A stretch of DNA of 64,000 nt, taken from the NCBI RefSeq assembly GCF_012273515.2, contig NZ_CP050975.2:9672001-9736000 (forward strand), read 5' to 3'. Below the pieces are notes generated by a model. It did no database searches. It saw only the letters and a program-made list of their open reading frames with translations, and was not told the DNA's origin. Shown one piece after another: positions 17,460 through 25,421 of this stretch. This DNA comes from Streptomyces sp. RPA4-2 (GTDB lineage Bacteria > Actinomycetota > Actinomycetes > Streptomycetales > Streptomycetaceae). Each line of letters starts with the position of its first letter. Position 1 is the stretch's first letter. The translations under genes and the position numbers were made by a program.

Positions 17460-18323
17460 TCAGGCGTGCAGCAGGGCGCGCAGCGCGTCGCGCTCGGCCC
17501 GGTCGGCCGAAGCGGACCGCAGGGTGGGTGCGGAGCTGACGAGCAGACGGGTGTAGTCGTGCCGCGGATGGGTGATGACGTCTCGGGCGGCGCCGACCTC
17601 GACCAGTTCGCCCTGGTAGAGCACCGCGATGCGGTCGGCGATCCCGGCGACGGACCCGAGGTCGTGCGAGATGAAGACGAGGGCCACGCCGTCGGCGCGG
17701 AGTTCCTTGAGGATCTGCAGGACCTGCACGCGGTTCGCGGAGTCCAGAGCGTTGACGGGCTCGTCGAGGATGACCAGCCGCGGCTCCGTGACCAGCGCCC
17801 GGGCCACCGCGACACGCTGCCGCTGGCCCCCGGAGAGCTCCCCGGGCAGCCGGTCGAGCAGTTCCTCCGAGAGGCGCACACGGGCGAGGAAGGTACGGGC
17901 CCGGCCGGCCGCCTCCGCCCGCTCGACGCCCTGCACGAGCAGCGGCTCGACCAGGGACTCCTCGATGGTGAGGTCGGGGTCGAGGCTGCGCAGCGGGTCC
18001 TGGAAGACGTACTGGACCACACCGCGGCGGCGCAGGCCGCGCCACTGGCGTGGGCCGTACGCGCTGACGTCCTCGCCGCCGATGACGATCCGGCCCGCCG
18101 AAGCGCGGACCAGGCCGAGCACGGTGCGCGCGAAAGTGGACTTGCCCGACCCCGTCTCGCCGATGACGCCGACGGTCTCGCCCGGCGCGACGCTCAGCGA
18201 GAGTCCGTGCAGGGCGCGACGACGACGGCGGCGCAGGCCGTAGTGGACGTCCAGGCCGGTGACCTCGAGGACGGCGTCCGGGTGTGTGCCGGCGGACTCG
18301 TCCCGGGGGAGTGCGGCGGTCAT
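17460..18323 (-). CDS. ABC transporter ATP-binding protein (DppF/OppF-type)
   Basis: This 287-residue nucleotide-binding subunit has Walker A GETGSGKST, the signature LSGGQRQRVAVARAL, Walker B LVILDEPVNALD, and the switch His in ISHDLGSVAGIADR. It overlaps the preceding ATPase gene by ATGA. Together with the other ATPase, two permeases and a lipoprotein it makes a complete peptide/nickel-class (DppABCDF-type) importer at the cytoplasmic membrane. The substrate is inferred from context to be a sulfur-containing compound rather than a peptide. Confidence 0.93.
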   Translation of the reverse strand: MTAALPRDESAGTHPDAVLEVTGLDVHYGLRRRRRRALHGLSLSVAPGETVGVIGETGSGKSTFARTVLGLVRASAGRIVIGGEDVSAYGPRQWRGLRRRGVVQYVFQDPLRSLDPDLTIEESLVEPLLVQGVERAEAAGRARTFLARVRLSEELLDRLPGELSGGQRQRVAVARALVTEPRLVILDEPVNALDSANRVQVLQILKELRADGVALVFISHDLGSVAGIADRIAVLYQGELVEVGAARDVITHPRHDYTRLLVSSAPTLRSASADRAERDALRALLHA

Positions 18324-19288
18324 GAGGCCTCCGTCGGCGTGAGGAACTTCTCCAGGCCGTACTGCTCGTGTTCGGCGATGAGCAACTGGGTGTATTCGTG
18401 CCGTGGGTGGTGGAGCACCGCCTCGGTCGGACCGTGCTCCACGACCTCTCCCCGACGCATCACGAGGACCTCGTCGCACAGTTGGGCGACGACGGCGAGG
18501 TCGTGGGAGACGACCACCAGGGCGAGACCGGCGCGCTGACGCAATTCGGCGAGCAGGTCGAGGATCTCGGCCTGGACCGTGACGTCGAGCGCCGTCGTGG
18601 CCTCGTCGGCGATGAGGATCCGCGGATCGGCGGCGATCGCCGCCGCGATCAGGACACGCTGGAGCATGCCTCCCGAGAGCTCGTGGGTGTACTGGCCGTA
18701 GACCAGCTCCGGGTCGCGCAACTGAACCGCCCGCAGCAGCTCGACGGCGCGATGGCGGGCTTCCCGCCGCTTCAGCCCCTTCTTGACCCGGACGACCTCG
18801 GCGATCTGCGGGCCCACCCGGATCGAGGGGTTGAGGTAGGACGCCGGGTCTTGGAAGACCGCGCTGATGGTGGCACCACGCAGTGCCGTCCACTGCTCGG
18901 GGGTCAGGGTCGCGATGTCGGTGCCGGTGATCTCGATCGAGCCGCTGGTGACCTCGAAGTGTGGGGGCAGGATGCCGAGCGCGGCGCGGCAGGTGAGGGT
19001 CTTTCCGCTGCCGGACTCGCCGACGATGCCGACGGCCTTGCCGGGGGTGAGCTCGAAACTCACCCCGTGGACGATTTCCCGGTCGTCGGCCAGGTCACTG
19101 ATGTGTATCCCGCGGACGGCGAGCACGGGCGCGGCTGTCGCCCCGGTCGTACCCGCAATAGCGGTTGCTCCGGTCGTAGTCGTCGTAGCGGTCGCACCCG
19201 TCGTAGTCGTGGCGGTCGTACCGGCCGCGTCGGCGGTCGCCGCGCCGTGGGTCCTCGCGTGGGCGGTGTTCTGGGACAGCGTCGTCAT
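18320..19288 (-). CDS. ABC transporter ATP-binding protein (DppD/OppD-type)
   Basis: This 322-residue ATPase has Walker A GESGSGKT, signature LSGGMLQRVLIAAAIA, Walker B RILIADEATTALD and the DppD-type tail with HPRHEYTQLL. Its stop overlaps the start of the next ATPase. An unusual feature is an N-terminal extension of about 40 residues made almost only of Thr, Gly and Ala (GTTATTTTGATA-like) before the first beta strand APVLAVRGI. Ordinary DppD proteins start close to that strand. The start codon overlaps the upstream permease stop (TGATG), so the extension is probably translated. Confidence 0.92.
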   Translation of the reverse strand: MTTLSQNTAHARTHGAATADAAGTTATTTTGATATTTTTGATAIAGTTGATAAPVLAVRGIHISDLADDREIVHGVSFELTPGKAVGIVGESGSGKTLTCRAALGILPPHFEVTSGSIEITGTDIATLTPEQWTALRGATISAVFQDPASYLNPSIRVGPQIAEVVRVKKGLKRREARHRAVELLRAVQLRDPELVYGQYTHELSGGMLQRVLIAAAIAADPRILIADEATTALDVTVQAEILDLLAELRQRAGLALVVVSHDLAVVAQLCDEVLVMRRGEVVEHGPTEAVLHHPRHEYTQLLIAEHEQYGLEKFLTPTEAS

Positions 19289-20181
19289 CACGCACCTCCG
19301 GTGGGAACGGGATCGGACTTGTCGAGGCGGTTGGCGCGTGCCTTGCGGTTGTTGACGAACGCCCGGCCGGCCTCTCCGGAGACGTCGCGGATCGCGTCGG
19401 CGAGCAGGTTGGCGGCCCAGACCGTCACCATGATCAGCAGCGCGGGGGCGAGGGGGGCCCACGGCTGGTAGTTGAGGTAGCCGAGGTCCGAGGCGAGCAG
19501 GCCGCCCCAGGTGGGCGCGGGAGGCTGGACCCCGATGCCGAGGAACGTCAGGCTCGACACGATGATGAAGCCGACGCCGATGGTCTGGGCGAGCGCGACG
19601 GCGATCGGCGGGAGCACCTTGACCCACACATGGCGCCGTACGATCCAGCCGATCGAGGCACCGGAGACCAGCGCGGCCTCCACGTACTGCGAGCGGGCCA
19701 CGGCCAGCGTGGCGGCGCGGGCCACCCGGTAGAAGAGCGGGGAGACCAACGCGCCCGTGACGAACATGGCCTGGGTGATGCCGTTGCCGAGCAGCGCGAT
19801 CACCGCGACCGCGAACAGCAGGAACGGCAGCGCGACCAGGGTGTCGGCCAGCCGGAGGGTGACCCACTCGAAGACCCGGCCGAGGTAGACGGACAGGATG
19901 CCGGGGACCGCGCCGACCACCAGTGCCATCAGGGCGACTTCGAGCGAGCCGAGCACACTGACACGGGAGCCGTCGAGCAGCCGGCTCAGCACGTCACGGC
20001 CGAGGTAGTCCGTGCCGAGCAGGTGGGCGCCCGACGCGGCCGCGAGCGTGTGGTCGCTGGTGGCGAGGGGGTCATGCGGGGCGAGCAGCGGTCCGAGGAC
20101 CGCGAGCAGGGCGATCACGGTCAGGACGGCGACGGCGATCCGGCCGGACGCGAGTGCGAGGACGTGGCGCACCATGGTCAT
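19288..20181 (-). CDS. ABC transporter permease (DppC-type)
   Basis: This 297-residue permease has an N-terminal membrane helix (VAVLTVIALLAVLGPLLAPHDPL), the DppC-typical HLLGTDYLGRDVLSRLLDGSRVS, and the cytoplasmic EAA loop EAALVSGASIGWIVRRHVWVKVLP that contacts the ATPases. At least five hydrophobic segments are present. It overlaps both neighbours by one to four bases, so the four transporter genes are translationally coupled. Confidence 0.93.
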   Translation of the reverse strand: MTMVRHVLALASGRIAVAVLTVIALLAVLGPLLAPHDPLATSDHTLAAASGAHLLGTDYLGRDVLSRLLDGSRVSVLGSLEVALMALVVGAVPGILSVYLGRVFEWVTLRLADTLVALPFLLFAVAVIALLGNGITQAMFVTGALVSPLFYRVARAATLAVARSQYVEAALVSGASIGWIVRRHVWVKVLPPIAVALAQTIGVGFIIVSSLTFLGIGVQPPAPTWGGLLASDLGYLNYQPWAPLAPALLIMVTVWAANLLADAIRDVSGEAGRAFVNNRKARANRLDKSDPVPTGGA

Positions 20182-21206
20182 ACCCCCCGCTGGGACGCCG
20201 GCGTCACGCGCGCCAGCACCAGGTTGACGATCAGGTTGAACAGGACGACCAGGACGATCGACACCACGAGGACGCCTTGCACGGCGGGTACGTCGCCGGC
20301 CTGCGCGGAGTCGTTGGCGAACCTGCCGAAGCCCTGCAGGCCGAAGATCCACTCGGTGACGACGGAGGCCCCGACGAGCGCGGGGAACTTCAGGCCGAGC
20401 GTGGCGAGCGCCGGCCCGATGCCGTTGCGCAGCACGTGCACGAGGAAGATCCGGCGTGCGCTCAGTCCGCGTACCACCGCGCCCGTCACGTAGTTCTCCC
20501 GGTAGGCCGCGACGAGACTGCCGCGCAACTGGCGGGCGACGTCCGCGACGACGTCGAAACTCAGCGCGATCGCCGGGAGGGTGATGTGCGCGAGCCACGG
20601 GCCGATTCCCTGCCGGGCCGGGATGTAGCCGGCGGAAGGGAACACATGGAGCCCGACCGCGAAGACCGCCACCAGCACGATGCCGACGACGAAGGCCGGC
20701 ATCACCGAGATGAAGGTGACGAAGCCCGTGATCGCGCGGTCGACCCAGGTGGTGCGCCGCAACGCCGCCACCGTACCCAGGGCGAAGCCGAGGAGTACGC
20801 CGATGACGAGCGCGAACGTCGCGACGGAAAGGCTCACTTCCAGGCCCAGGCCGATGAGCGTGGAGATGTCGGCTCCGTTGGTCCAGCTGGTGCCGAGCTG
20901 TCCGTGCAGGACACCGCTGAACCAGTCCCAGTACTGGACCAGGAAGGGCCGGTCCAGCCCCCACTGGGACTCGACCCGGTGGATCGCCTCGGGAGTCGCC
21001 TCTTCGCCCAGCTGGATCCGCGCCGGGCTGAGTCCGCTCAGCGACCGTAGCGCGAACGTCACGAACGTCGCGACCAGGAAGACGGGCACGAAGATCGCGA
21101 TCGACCGGGCGAGGGCGACCAGGACACGGCCCAGCGTGTGCCGCACCCTGGTCACGGCGACCCCGCGACGCCGGGCAGGCGCGGTCTGTACCGCTGTCGT
21201 CGTCAT
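20178..21206 (-). CDS. ABC transporter permease (DppB-type)
   Basis: This 342-residue permease has six predicted hydrophobic segments, beginning IAIFVPVFLVATFVTFALRSL, with the DppB-type periplasmic portion LGLDRP-like (WGLDRPFLVQYWDWFSGVL) and an EAA loop YVTGAVVRGLSARRIFLVHVLR. It lies 31 bases after the substrate-binding lipoprotein gene and overlaps the next permease by ATGA. Confidence 0.93.
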   Translation of the reverse strand: MTTTAVQTAPARRRGVAVTRVRHTLGRVLVALARSIAIFVPVFLVATFVTFALRSLSGLSPARIQLGEEATPEAIHRVESQWGLDRPFLVQYWDWFSGVLHGQLGTSWTNGADISTLIGLGLEVSLSVATFALVIGVLLGFALGTVAALRRTTWVDRAITGFVTFISVMPAFVVGIVLVAVFAVGLHVFPSAGYIPARQGIGPWLAHITLPAIALSFDVVADVARQLRGSLVAAYRENYVTGAVVRGLSARRIFLVHVLRNGIGPALATLGLKFPALVGASVVTEWIFGLQGFGRFANDSAQAGDVPAVQGVLVVSIVLVVLFNLIVNLVLARVTPASQRGV

Positions 21207-21237
21207 GGAGTTGCCCCCTCTCTGTAGTGGACGGAGG

Positions 21238-22812
21238 TCAGTTGCCGCTGGAGATGGTCACGCCGGTCCAGTCGATGTGGGCCGGGTTCTTCGGCAGGTC
21301 CGAGATCGCCTTGCTCTTGGCGATGAGGTTCGGCTGCGAGTACGTGAAGACGAGGGCCTTGCTCTTCAAGCCCGCCCGGGTCGCCGCCTGCAGCACCTTG
21401 GCGTAGTCCGGCGCGTCCAACGGGGTCTGGCGGACCTTCGCGACGGCTGCCTCGAAACCGGCGGGCTCGTAGGGCGAACTGAGGTTCAGCGGGCCGTTCG
21501 GACCGAAGTGGGCGGTGAGGGTCTGCGCCGCGGAGTCACGGCCGGTGGTCCCGTACAGCGAGAACTTCAGGTTCTTCGCGAAGAACGGGGTGGCCCAGTT
21601 CTTGTCGACCTTGATGGTGACGGTGATGCCGACCTTGGCCAACTGCGACTGGATGATCTCGGCCTGCGGGTCGTCCGCGGGGATCACCAGGTCGAGCTTG
21701 ATGTCGCCCGCCTTGTAGCCCGCCTCGGAGAGCAGCTGCTTCGACTTCGCCGGATCGTAGGGGTAGTCGGCCTCGGACTTCGGGTCGTAGGCCACGTAGC
21801 CCTTGGGGAACGGCTGGTCGGTGACCTCGCCGTAGCCGAACGTCAGCTTGTCCACGAACTCCTGACGGTTGATCGCGTGGCGGACGGCGTCGACGACCTT
21901 GTCGTTGTCGAACGGCGCCTTGTTGATGTTCAGGCTGAGGTTCGAGGCGTTGAAGCCCGGCTGTACGAAGACGTCGAGGCCGGCCTTCTTGGCGGCCGAC
22001 GCCTGACTCGGGTCGAGGTCGGCGAAGTTGTAGACGCCGGTCTGCAGACCGGAGACGACCGTGGAGGCGTCCGGAGCGGAGGTCAGCTCGACGTTGTCGA
22101 TGTGGATGTTCTTCGCGTCCCAGTAGTCCGGGTTCTTCCTGAGGACCGCCTTGGTCCCCGGGATCAACTGGGTGACGGTGAACGGACCGGCGCCGACCGG
22201 GTTCTGGTCCAGCTTCGCGGGGTTCTTCGCCGCCCGGGGACTGGCGATCTGCAGGACACGCTCACCGAGCAACTGAGGGATCTGGTAGTCGACCTGGGTC
22301 AGGTGCAGGACCGCGTTCAGTCCTTCGGCGTCCACCGACTTGATGGAGGTCAGGTCGCCGAAGAGGGCAGAGTTCTTCTGCTTCTGGGCCCGTTCGATGG
22401 CCGCCTTGACGGCGGCGGCGTCGACCGGTTGACCGTCGCTGAACTTCAGGCCGGGGCGCAGATGAAAGGTGATCTCGTCACCCTTCTCGTTGTACTCCCA
22501 GCTCCTGGCGAGGTCCGGAACGGCCTTGCCTGTCTCGTCCGTCCGCGTCAACGAGGCGTAAGTCAGGGCGAGTTCGCGGAACTGGGCGCCGCTGCCCCCG
22601 ACCACCGGGTCCCAGTGGGCCGGGAAGTACGAGGACGTCCACTTCAACGTGGCACCGCCACCCGCGGCGGCGGTGTCACCGCCGCACGCGCTGAGGGCGG
22701 GTGCGAGCAGTGCGACGAAGGCGGTGGCGAGGACGGCGGCCCGCGGGCCACGGGTCCGCCGGGAGGAAGGGAGGGCCAGTCTGCGGCGCTGGGTGGTGAG
22801 TTGGGCGGGCAT
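21238..22812 (-). CDS. ABC transporter substrate-binding lipoprotein (SBP family 5)
   Basis: The 524-residue protein begins with a basic, hydrophobic signal and a lipobox ending LSAC, with lipidation at Cys43, so it is anchored outside the membrane. The mature part matches family 5 solute-binding proteins (peptide/nickel class): YASLTRTDETGKAVPDLARSWEY, ITFHLRPGLKFSDGQPVDAAAVK and NKAPFDNDKVVDAVRHAINRQEF. AGGAAG precedes the ATG at 22812. It is the first structural gene after a 407-base leader, so it is the gene directly under leader-peptide control. Confidence 0.94.
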   Translation of the reverse strand: MPAQLTTQRRRLALPSSRRTRGPRAAVLATAFVALLAPALSACGGDTAAAGGGATLKWTSSYFPAHWDPVVGGSGAQFRELALTYASLTRTDETGKAVPDLARSWEYNEKGDEITFHLRPGLKFSDGQPVDAAAVKAAIERAQKQKNSALFGDLTSIKSVDAEGLNAVLHLTQVDYQIPQLLGERVLQIASPRAAKNPAKLDQNPVGAGPFTVTQLIPGTKAVLRKNPDYWDAKNIHIDNVELTSAPDASTVVSGLQTGVYNFADLDPSQASAAKKAGLDVFVQPGFNASNLSLNINKAPFDNDKVVDAVRHAINRQEFVDKLTFGYGEVTDQPFPKGYVAYDPKSEADYPYDPAKSKQLLSEAGYKAGDIKLDLVIPADDPQAEIIQSQLAKVGITVTIKVDKNWATPFFAKNLKFSLYGTTGRDSAAQTLTAHFGPNGPLNLSSPYEPAGFEAAVAKVRQTPLDAPDYAKVLQAATRAGLKSKALVFTYSQPNLIAKSKAISDLPKNPAHIDWTGVTISSGN

Positions 22813-23219
22813 CGTTTTCTTCCTGTGGTGGGCCCCGGCCTGCGCCGCGGCCCAAGGAGCGGACCGCGACGGGCGGAGCGGAGGCAGCGAGAAAGAGAAG
22901 GAGAAGGTGCGGGGAGAAGGAGTGGAGGCGAAGGAGCAGGGCGCGAGGCCCGGCTCGATGCCCGTACGCACCGTCGACCGGGACCCGGCTGGGCACACCG
23001 GGGGAGGCGACCGCGCACATGCGGGGTGCGCGGCGCTCAGGGCAGGGAGTGTCGGGGGCCCACGGTGGCGGCCCTGGAGACGGAGAGGGCGTGCGACGGT
23101 GCACGGAGGCGCTGAGGTGAAGGCGCGGACGCAGGGGGACGGACGCGGCTCGGGCGAGTGGCGGGCGGCCGGTGCCGAGAGCGGCGGTCAGGCGCCTGCG
23201 GGCCGGGGGCGGCGAAGGG
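22813..23219. other. long untranslated leader between the cysteine leader peptide and the transporter
   Basis: No gene is apparent in this 407-base stretch. In the transcript (minus strand) it is rich in C and poor in G, with a long pyrimidine tract at about 22874-22940 in which CTTCTCC-type units repeat. Such a C/U-rich, unstructured stretch after a short leader ORF is what a Rho loading site would look like. I did not find a clear intrinsic terminator with a T run. Confidence 0.5.
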
Positions 23220-23294
23220 TCAGCGACAGAGTGCGCTGCTGGTGCGCCGCAGGTCCACGTAGCGGCACACCACACCGGGGTGCGTCGTGAGCAT
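23220..23294 (-). CDS. cysteine-type leader peptide (24 residues)
   Basis: This short reading frame ends RYVDLRRTSSALCR-stop. It matches the conserved actinobacterial leader-peptide family, whose members end in a basic-[HY]-VDL-x-R-x-SSALC pattern and sit upstream of sulfur and cysteine genes. Cys occurs at position 10 and as the penultimate residue. The start is ATG at 23294; an in-frame ATG at 23303 is possible. The proposed -10 box ends seven bases before the ATG, so translation is probably leaderless. Ribosome pausing at the Cys codons when cysteine is scarce would change expression of the downstream transporter operon. The mechanism is inferred from the family. Confidence 0.82.
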   Translation of the reverse strand: MLTTHPGVVCRYVDLRRTSSALCR

Positions 23295-23301
23295 GTTGCA
23301 C

Positions 23302-23331
23302 ATCCTGGGGGCAGCCTCGACCGGCTGTCAA
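23302..23331 (-). promoter_or_regulatory. promoter of the leader peptide/transporter operon
   Basis: On the minus strand TTGACA (complement of 23326-23331) is separated by 18 bases from CAGGAT (complement of 23302-23307). Transcription would begin at or next to the leader-peptide ATG. Confidence 0.55.
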
Positions 23332-23333
23332 TG

Positions 23334-23349
23334 GACACCAATTGGTGTC
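23334..23349. promoter_or_regulatory. perfect 16-bp palindrome, candidate operator
   Basis: GACACCAATTGGTGTC is its own complement and abuts the -35 box of the operon promoter. The overlapping 11-mer CAATGGACACC (23329-23339) recurs at 24828-24838 between the Rrf2 and cupin genes. This suggests one regulator binds both regions, possibly the Rrf2 protein encoded between them. Confidence 0.6.
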
Positions 23350-23408
23350 TCATTCGGCGGGACGGTCACTGATCGCAGATCAGAGACCTGCCGGGCCGGG
23401 CGAGGTGG

Positions 23409-24308
23409 TCAGCGGTCGGCGGCGGGATGCACCGCGGCCTCATCGGGGTGCAGCCACAAGGGACCGTTGCCGGTGTCCACCCGCACGGCGTGCGCCGGCG
23501 GCCACGCACCGTCCGTGAGCAGCAGCCGCTCGGGATCCGTCAGGCTCCGGTAGCGATCCAGCGCGTCCGCCGCGGAGAGCGGTGTACAGACCCCCAGCAG
23601 TCTGGGACGGAGCGCGTCGACGGCCGCCGCGTACTCCTCGAAGGGCCGCCAGCCGGGCACCGCGCGACACCCCGCGGGGGACCGGACCAGCAGGGTCGGC
23701 AGTGCGTAGCGGCGCCCGCCGTCGGCGGTCTCCTTGGCCGTGCCCGGATGCGGCGACCCGCCCCCCGGCGCCAGCACCTCGGGGACCGGTCGGCGGGCCT
23801 CCGCCCGGTCGGCGCGCACCTGCTCCAGCACCGCCTCTGACGCGGCGTCGGCCGTCAGTCGCCGCAGGTCGAGCCCCGGCGTGCCCCGCACCGCGGACAG
23901 CGCCAGCGCGGCGGTGTCCGCCGGTTCCCCGAGTACGAAGACCGTCTCCCGCAGCCGTCGCAGCACCCGCTCGGCCACGTCGCCGCCCTGGCGTTCGGCG
24001 GCCTTGGCGACCAGGGAGGAGGGCCAGGAACTGGCCGCCACACGGCTGAGCCGCAGGGCGCGCGGGGCATGGCTGTGCGCGCTGATCTCCTCGACGTAGC
24101 GCGCGTACCAGGCGGTCTCCGCCGCCGGGTCGGGCGGCGGGTCGTCGTCGTGGTCGAAGAGGATCGCGTACGCCCGCCGCCAGCGCACCCGGCCGGCCAA
24201 CGCCGCTCGCAACTTGCGGAACACGGGCTCCGATCCCCAGGCCCAGGGGCACAACGGGTCGGTGTACTCGACCACTTCGAGCGTCGGCGGCACCGGCGAG
24301 CCGGTCAC
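23409..24308 (-). CDS. DsbA/FrnE-like thioredoxin-fold protein
   Basis: This 299-residue protein begins LEVVEYTDPLCPWAWGSEP, the N-terminal strand and active-site helix of the DsbA/FrnE and glutathione-S-transferase-kappa-like fold. Cys20 is in CPWAWG, so the second cysteine of a CxxC pair is absent. A long helical insertion follows, and the cis-Pro region is probably ALPTLLV. The GTG start at 24308 overlaps the stop of the Rrf2 gene (GTGA), so the two form an operon. A monothiol role in thiol or sulfur metabolism is a guess from context. The older in-frame start at 24413 would overlap the regulator extensively and is unlikely. Confidence 0.8.
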   Translation of the reverse strand: MTGSPVPPTLEVVEYTDPLCPWAWGSEPVFRKLRAALAGRVRWRRAYAILFDHDDDPPPDPAAETAWYARYVEEISAHSHAPRALRLSRVAASSWPSSLVAKAAERQGGDVAERVLRRLRETVFVLGEPADTAALALSAVRGTPGLDLRRLTADAASEAVLEQVRADRAEARRPVPEVLAPGGGSPHPGTAKETADGGRRYALPTLLVRSPAGCRAVPGWRPFEEYAAAVDALRPRLLGVCTPLSAADALDRYRSLTDPERLLLTDGAWPPAHAVRVDTGNGPLWLHPDEAAVHPAADR

Positions 24309-24739
24309 GCGGCGCCCGTCCGGGCCAGCCCTCCGGCCGCTGCTCCGGGCAGCAACGACCTCAGGGTCACCCCGCCCAGGACCGCCGCCGCACCCGCTTC
24401 GACCTCGCGCCACACCCCCGGCAGCGCCGCCGCCGGACCGGGATAGTCGAGGCCGTCCAGCGGCGCGCCGCGCAGGGTGATCAACTCGCCGTCCACGGCA
24501 CGCGCGACGTCCAGCAGGGTGATCTCCTCGGCGGGCCTGCCGAGCCAGTAGCCGCCTTCGCAGCCACGCTGGCTGCGCACCAGGCCCGCTCTGCGCAGTT
24601 CGCCCACCACGGACTTCAGGAACCGGAAGGGGATCTCCTGCGAAGAGGCGATGGCCTCGCAGGTGAGCGGACGGGCGGGTTCACGGGCGAGCTCCAGCAG
24701 CGCCCGCATGGCGTAGTCCGCCTTCGCGGAAATATGCAT
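24305..24739 (-). CDS. Rrf2 family transcriptional regulator (CymR/IscR-like)
   Basis: This roughly 144-residue regulator starts MHISAKADYAMRALLELA, the hallmark Rrf2 N-terminus, and contains QEIPFRFLKSVVGELRRAGLVRSQRGCEGGYWLGR, the recognition helix and wing. It has two cysteines, Cys27 and Cys60, and lacks the three-cysteine iron-sulfur site of IscR, which is closer to cysteine-sensing CymR-type members. A GTG at 24745 is an alternative start. It is divergent from a cupin gene, overlaps a DsbA-like gene and lies just upstream of the sulfur-type transporter operon, so it is the prime candidate regulator of all three. Confidence 0.9.
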   Translation of the reverse strand: MHISAKADYAMRALLELAREPARPLTCEAIASSQEIPFRFLKSVVGELRRAGLVRSQRGCEGGYWLGRPAEEITLLDVARAVDGELITLRGAPLDGLDYPGPAAALPGVWREVEAGAAAVLGGVTLRSLLPGAAAGGLARTGAA

Positions 24740-24827
24740 GCGCACATCATGCCTGAGGAGCCTGCGGCGCGAGGGGGGCCGACCGGCTCACGCCCTACAT
24801 TGCGGGAACGTTGCCGCAGGTGAACGG

Positions 24828-24870
24828 CAATGGACACCTCTTGACATCCATTTCGGGACCGCTCTAGCGT
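24828..24870 (+). promoter_or_regulatory. promoter and candidate operator of the cupin gene
   Basis: TTGACA (24841-24846) and TAGCGT (24865-24870) are spaced by 18 bases. The 11-mer CAATGGACACC at 24828-24838, shared with the transporter operon promoter, lies just upstream. The -10 box ends seven bases before the ATG and there is no ribosome site, so the mRNA is probably leaderless. Confidence 0.6.
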
Positions 24871-24877
24871 CCGGGCC

Positions 24878-25384
24878 ATGAGCGAGCCGTCGACGACCCC
24901 TGGTGAAGGCTTTCACCCTCATCTCCACGACACCGCGGGCCGCCCGGCGGCACCGCTGCGCACCCGTCTGCACCACATCCGGTCCGATTCCCTGGACGGT
25001 GACACCGCGCAGAGCGGCGGCATGCGCAGGTTCGCGGCCGTCAGCGGGAAGAACGTGGGTTCCGAGAAGCTGTGGATGGGCCAGACCCACGTGGCGCCCG
25101 CCACCTCCTCCTCCGACCACCATCACGGAGAGTCCGAGACCGCCATCTACGTGGTGAGCGGACACCCCGAGTTCGTCTTCCTCGACGACTCGGGAAGCGA
25201 GCCGGAGGAGGTGCGGCTGAGGACCTCTCCGGGTGACTACGTCTTCGTCCCGCCGTTCGTACCGCACCGGGAGGAGAACCCGGACCCCCACGACGAAGCG
25301 GTGGTCGTCATCGCCCGCAGCACCCAGGAAGCGATCGTGGTCAACCTTCCCCACCTGTACGCGCTTCCGGCCGACGAGACGTGA
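24878..25384 (+). CDS. cupin domain protein
   Basis: This 168-residue protein has one cupin barrel. Metal-ligand motif 1 is HHHGESETAIYVVSG (two His and a Glu) and motif 2 contains PGDYVFVPPFVPHREEN with the second-strand His. The domain covers about residues 60-160. Start ATG 24878 begins MSEPSTTPGEGF with no ribosome site, consistent with leaderless translation from the nearby promoter. It is divergent from the Rrf2 gene and shares a promoter motif with the sulfur-type operon. A thiol-dioxygenase-like activity is possible, but nothing in the sequence proves it. Confidence 0.85.
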   Translation: MSEPSTTPGEGFHPHLHDTAGRPAAPLRTRLHHIRSDSLDGDTAQSGGMRRFAAVSGKNVGSEKLWMGQTHVAPATSSSDHHHGESETAIYVVSGHPEFVFLDDSGSEPEEVRLRTSPGDYVFVPPFVPHREENPDPHDEAVVVIARSTQEAIVVNLPHLYALPADET

Positions 25385-25421
25385 ACTCCCGTCCCCCCGG
25401 CGGCCCGTCGGTAGCTCCGGA

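Noticed and set aside
16198..18045. Upstream extensions of the monooxygenase frames as giant proteins
   Set aside because: The added residues are low-complexity shadows of neighbouring ATPase genes. Ribosome sites and homologous N-termini support the shorter starts.
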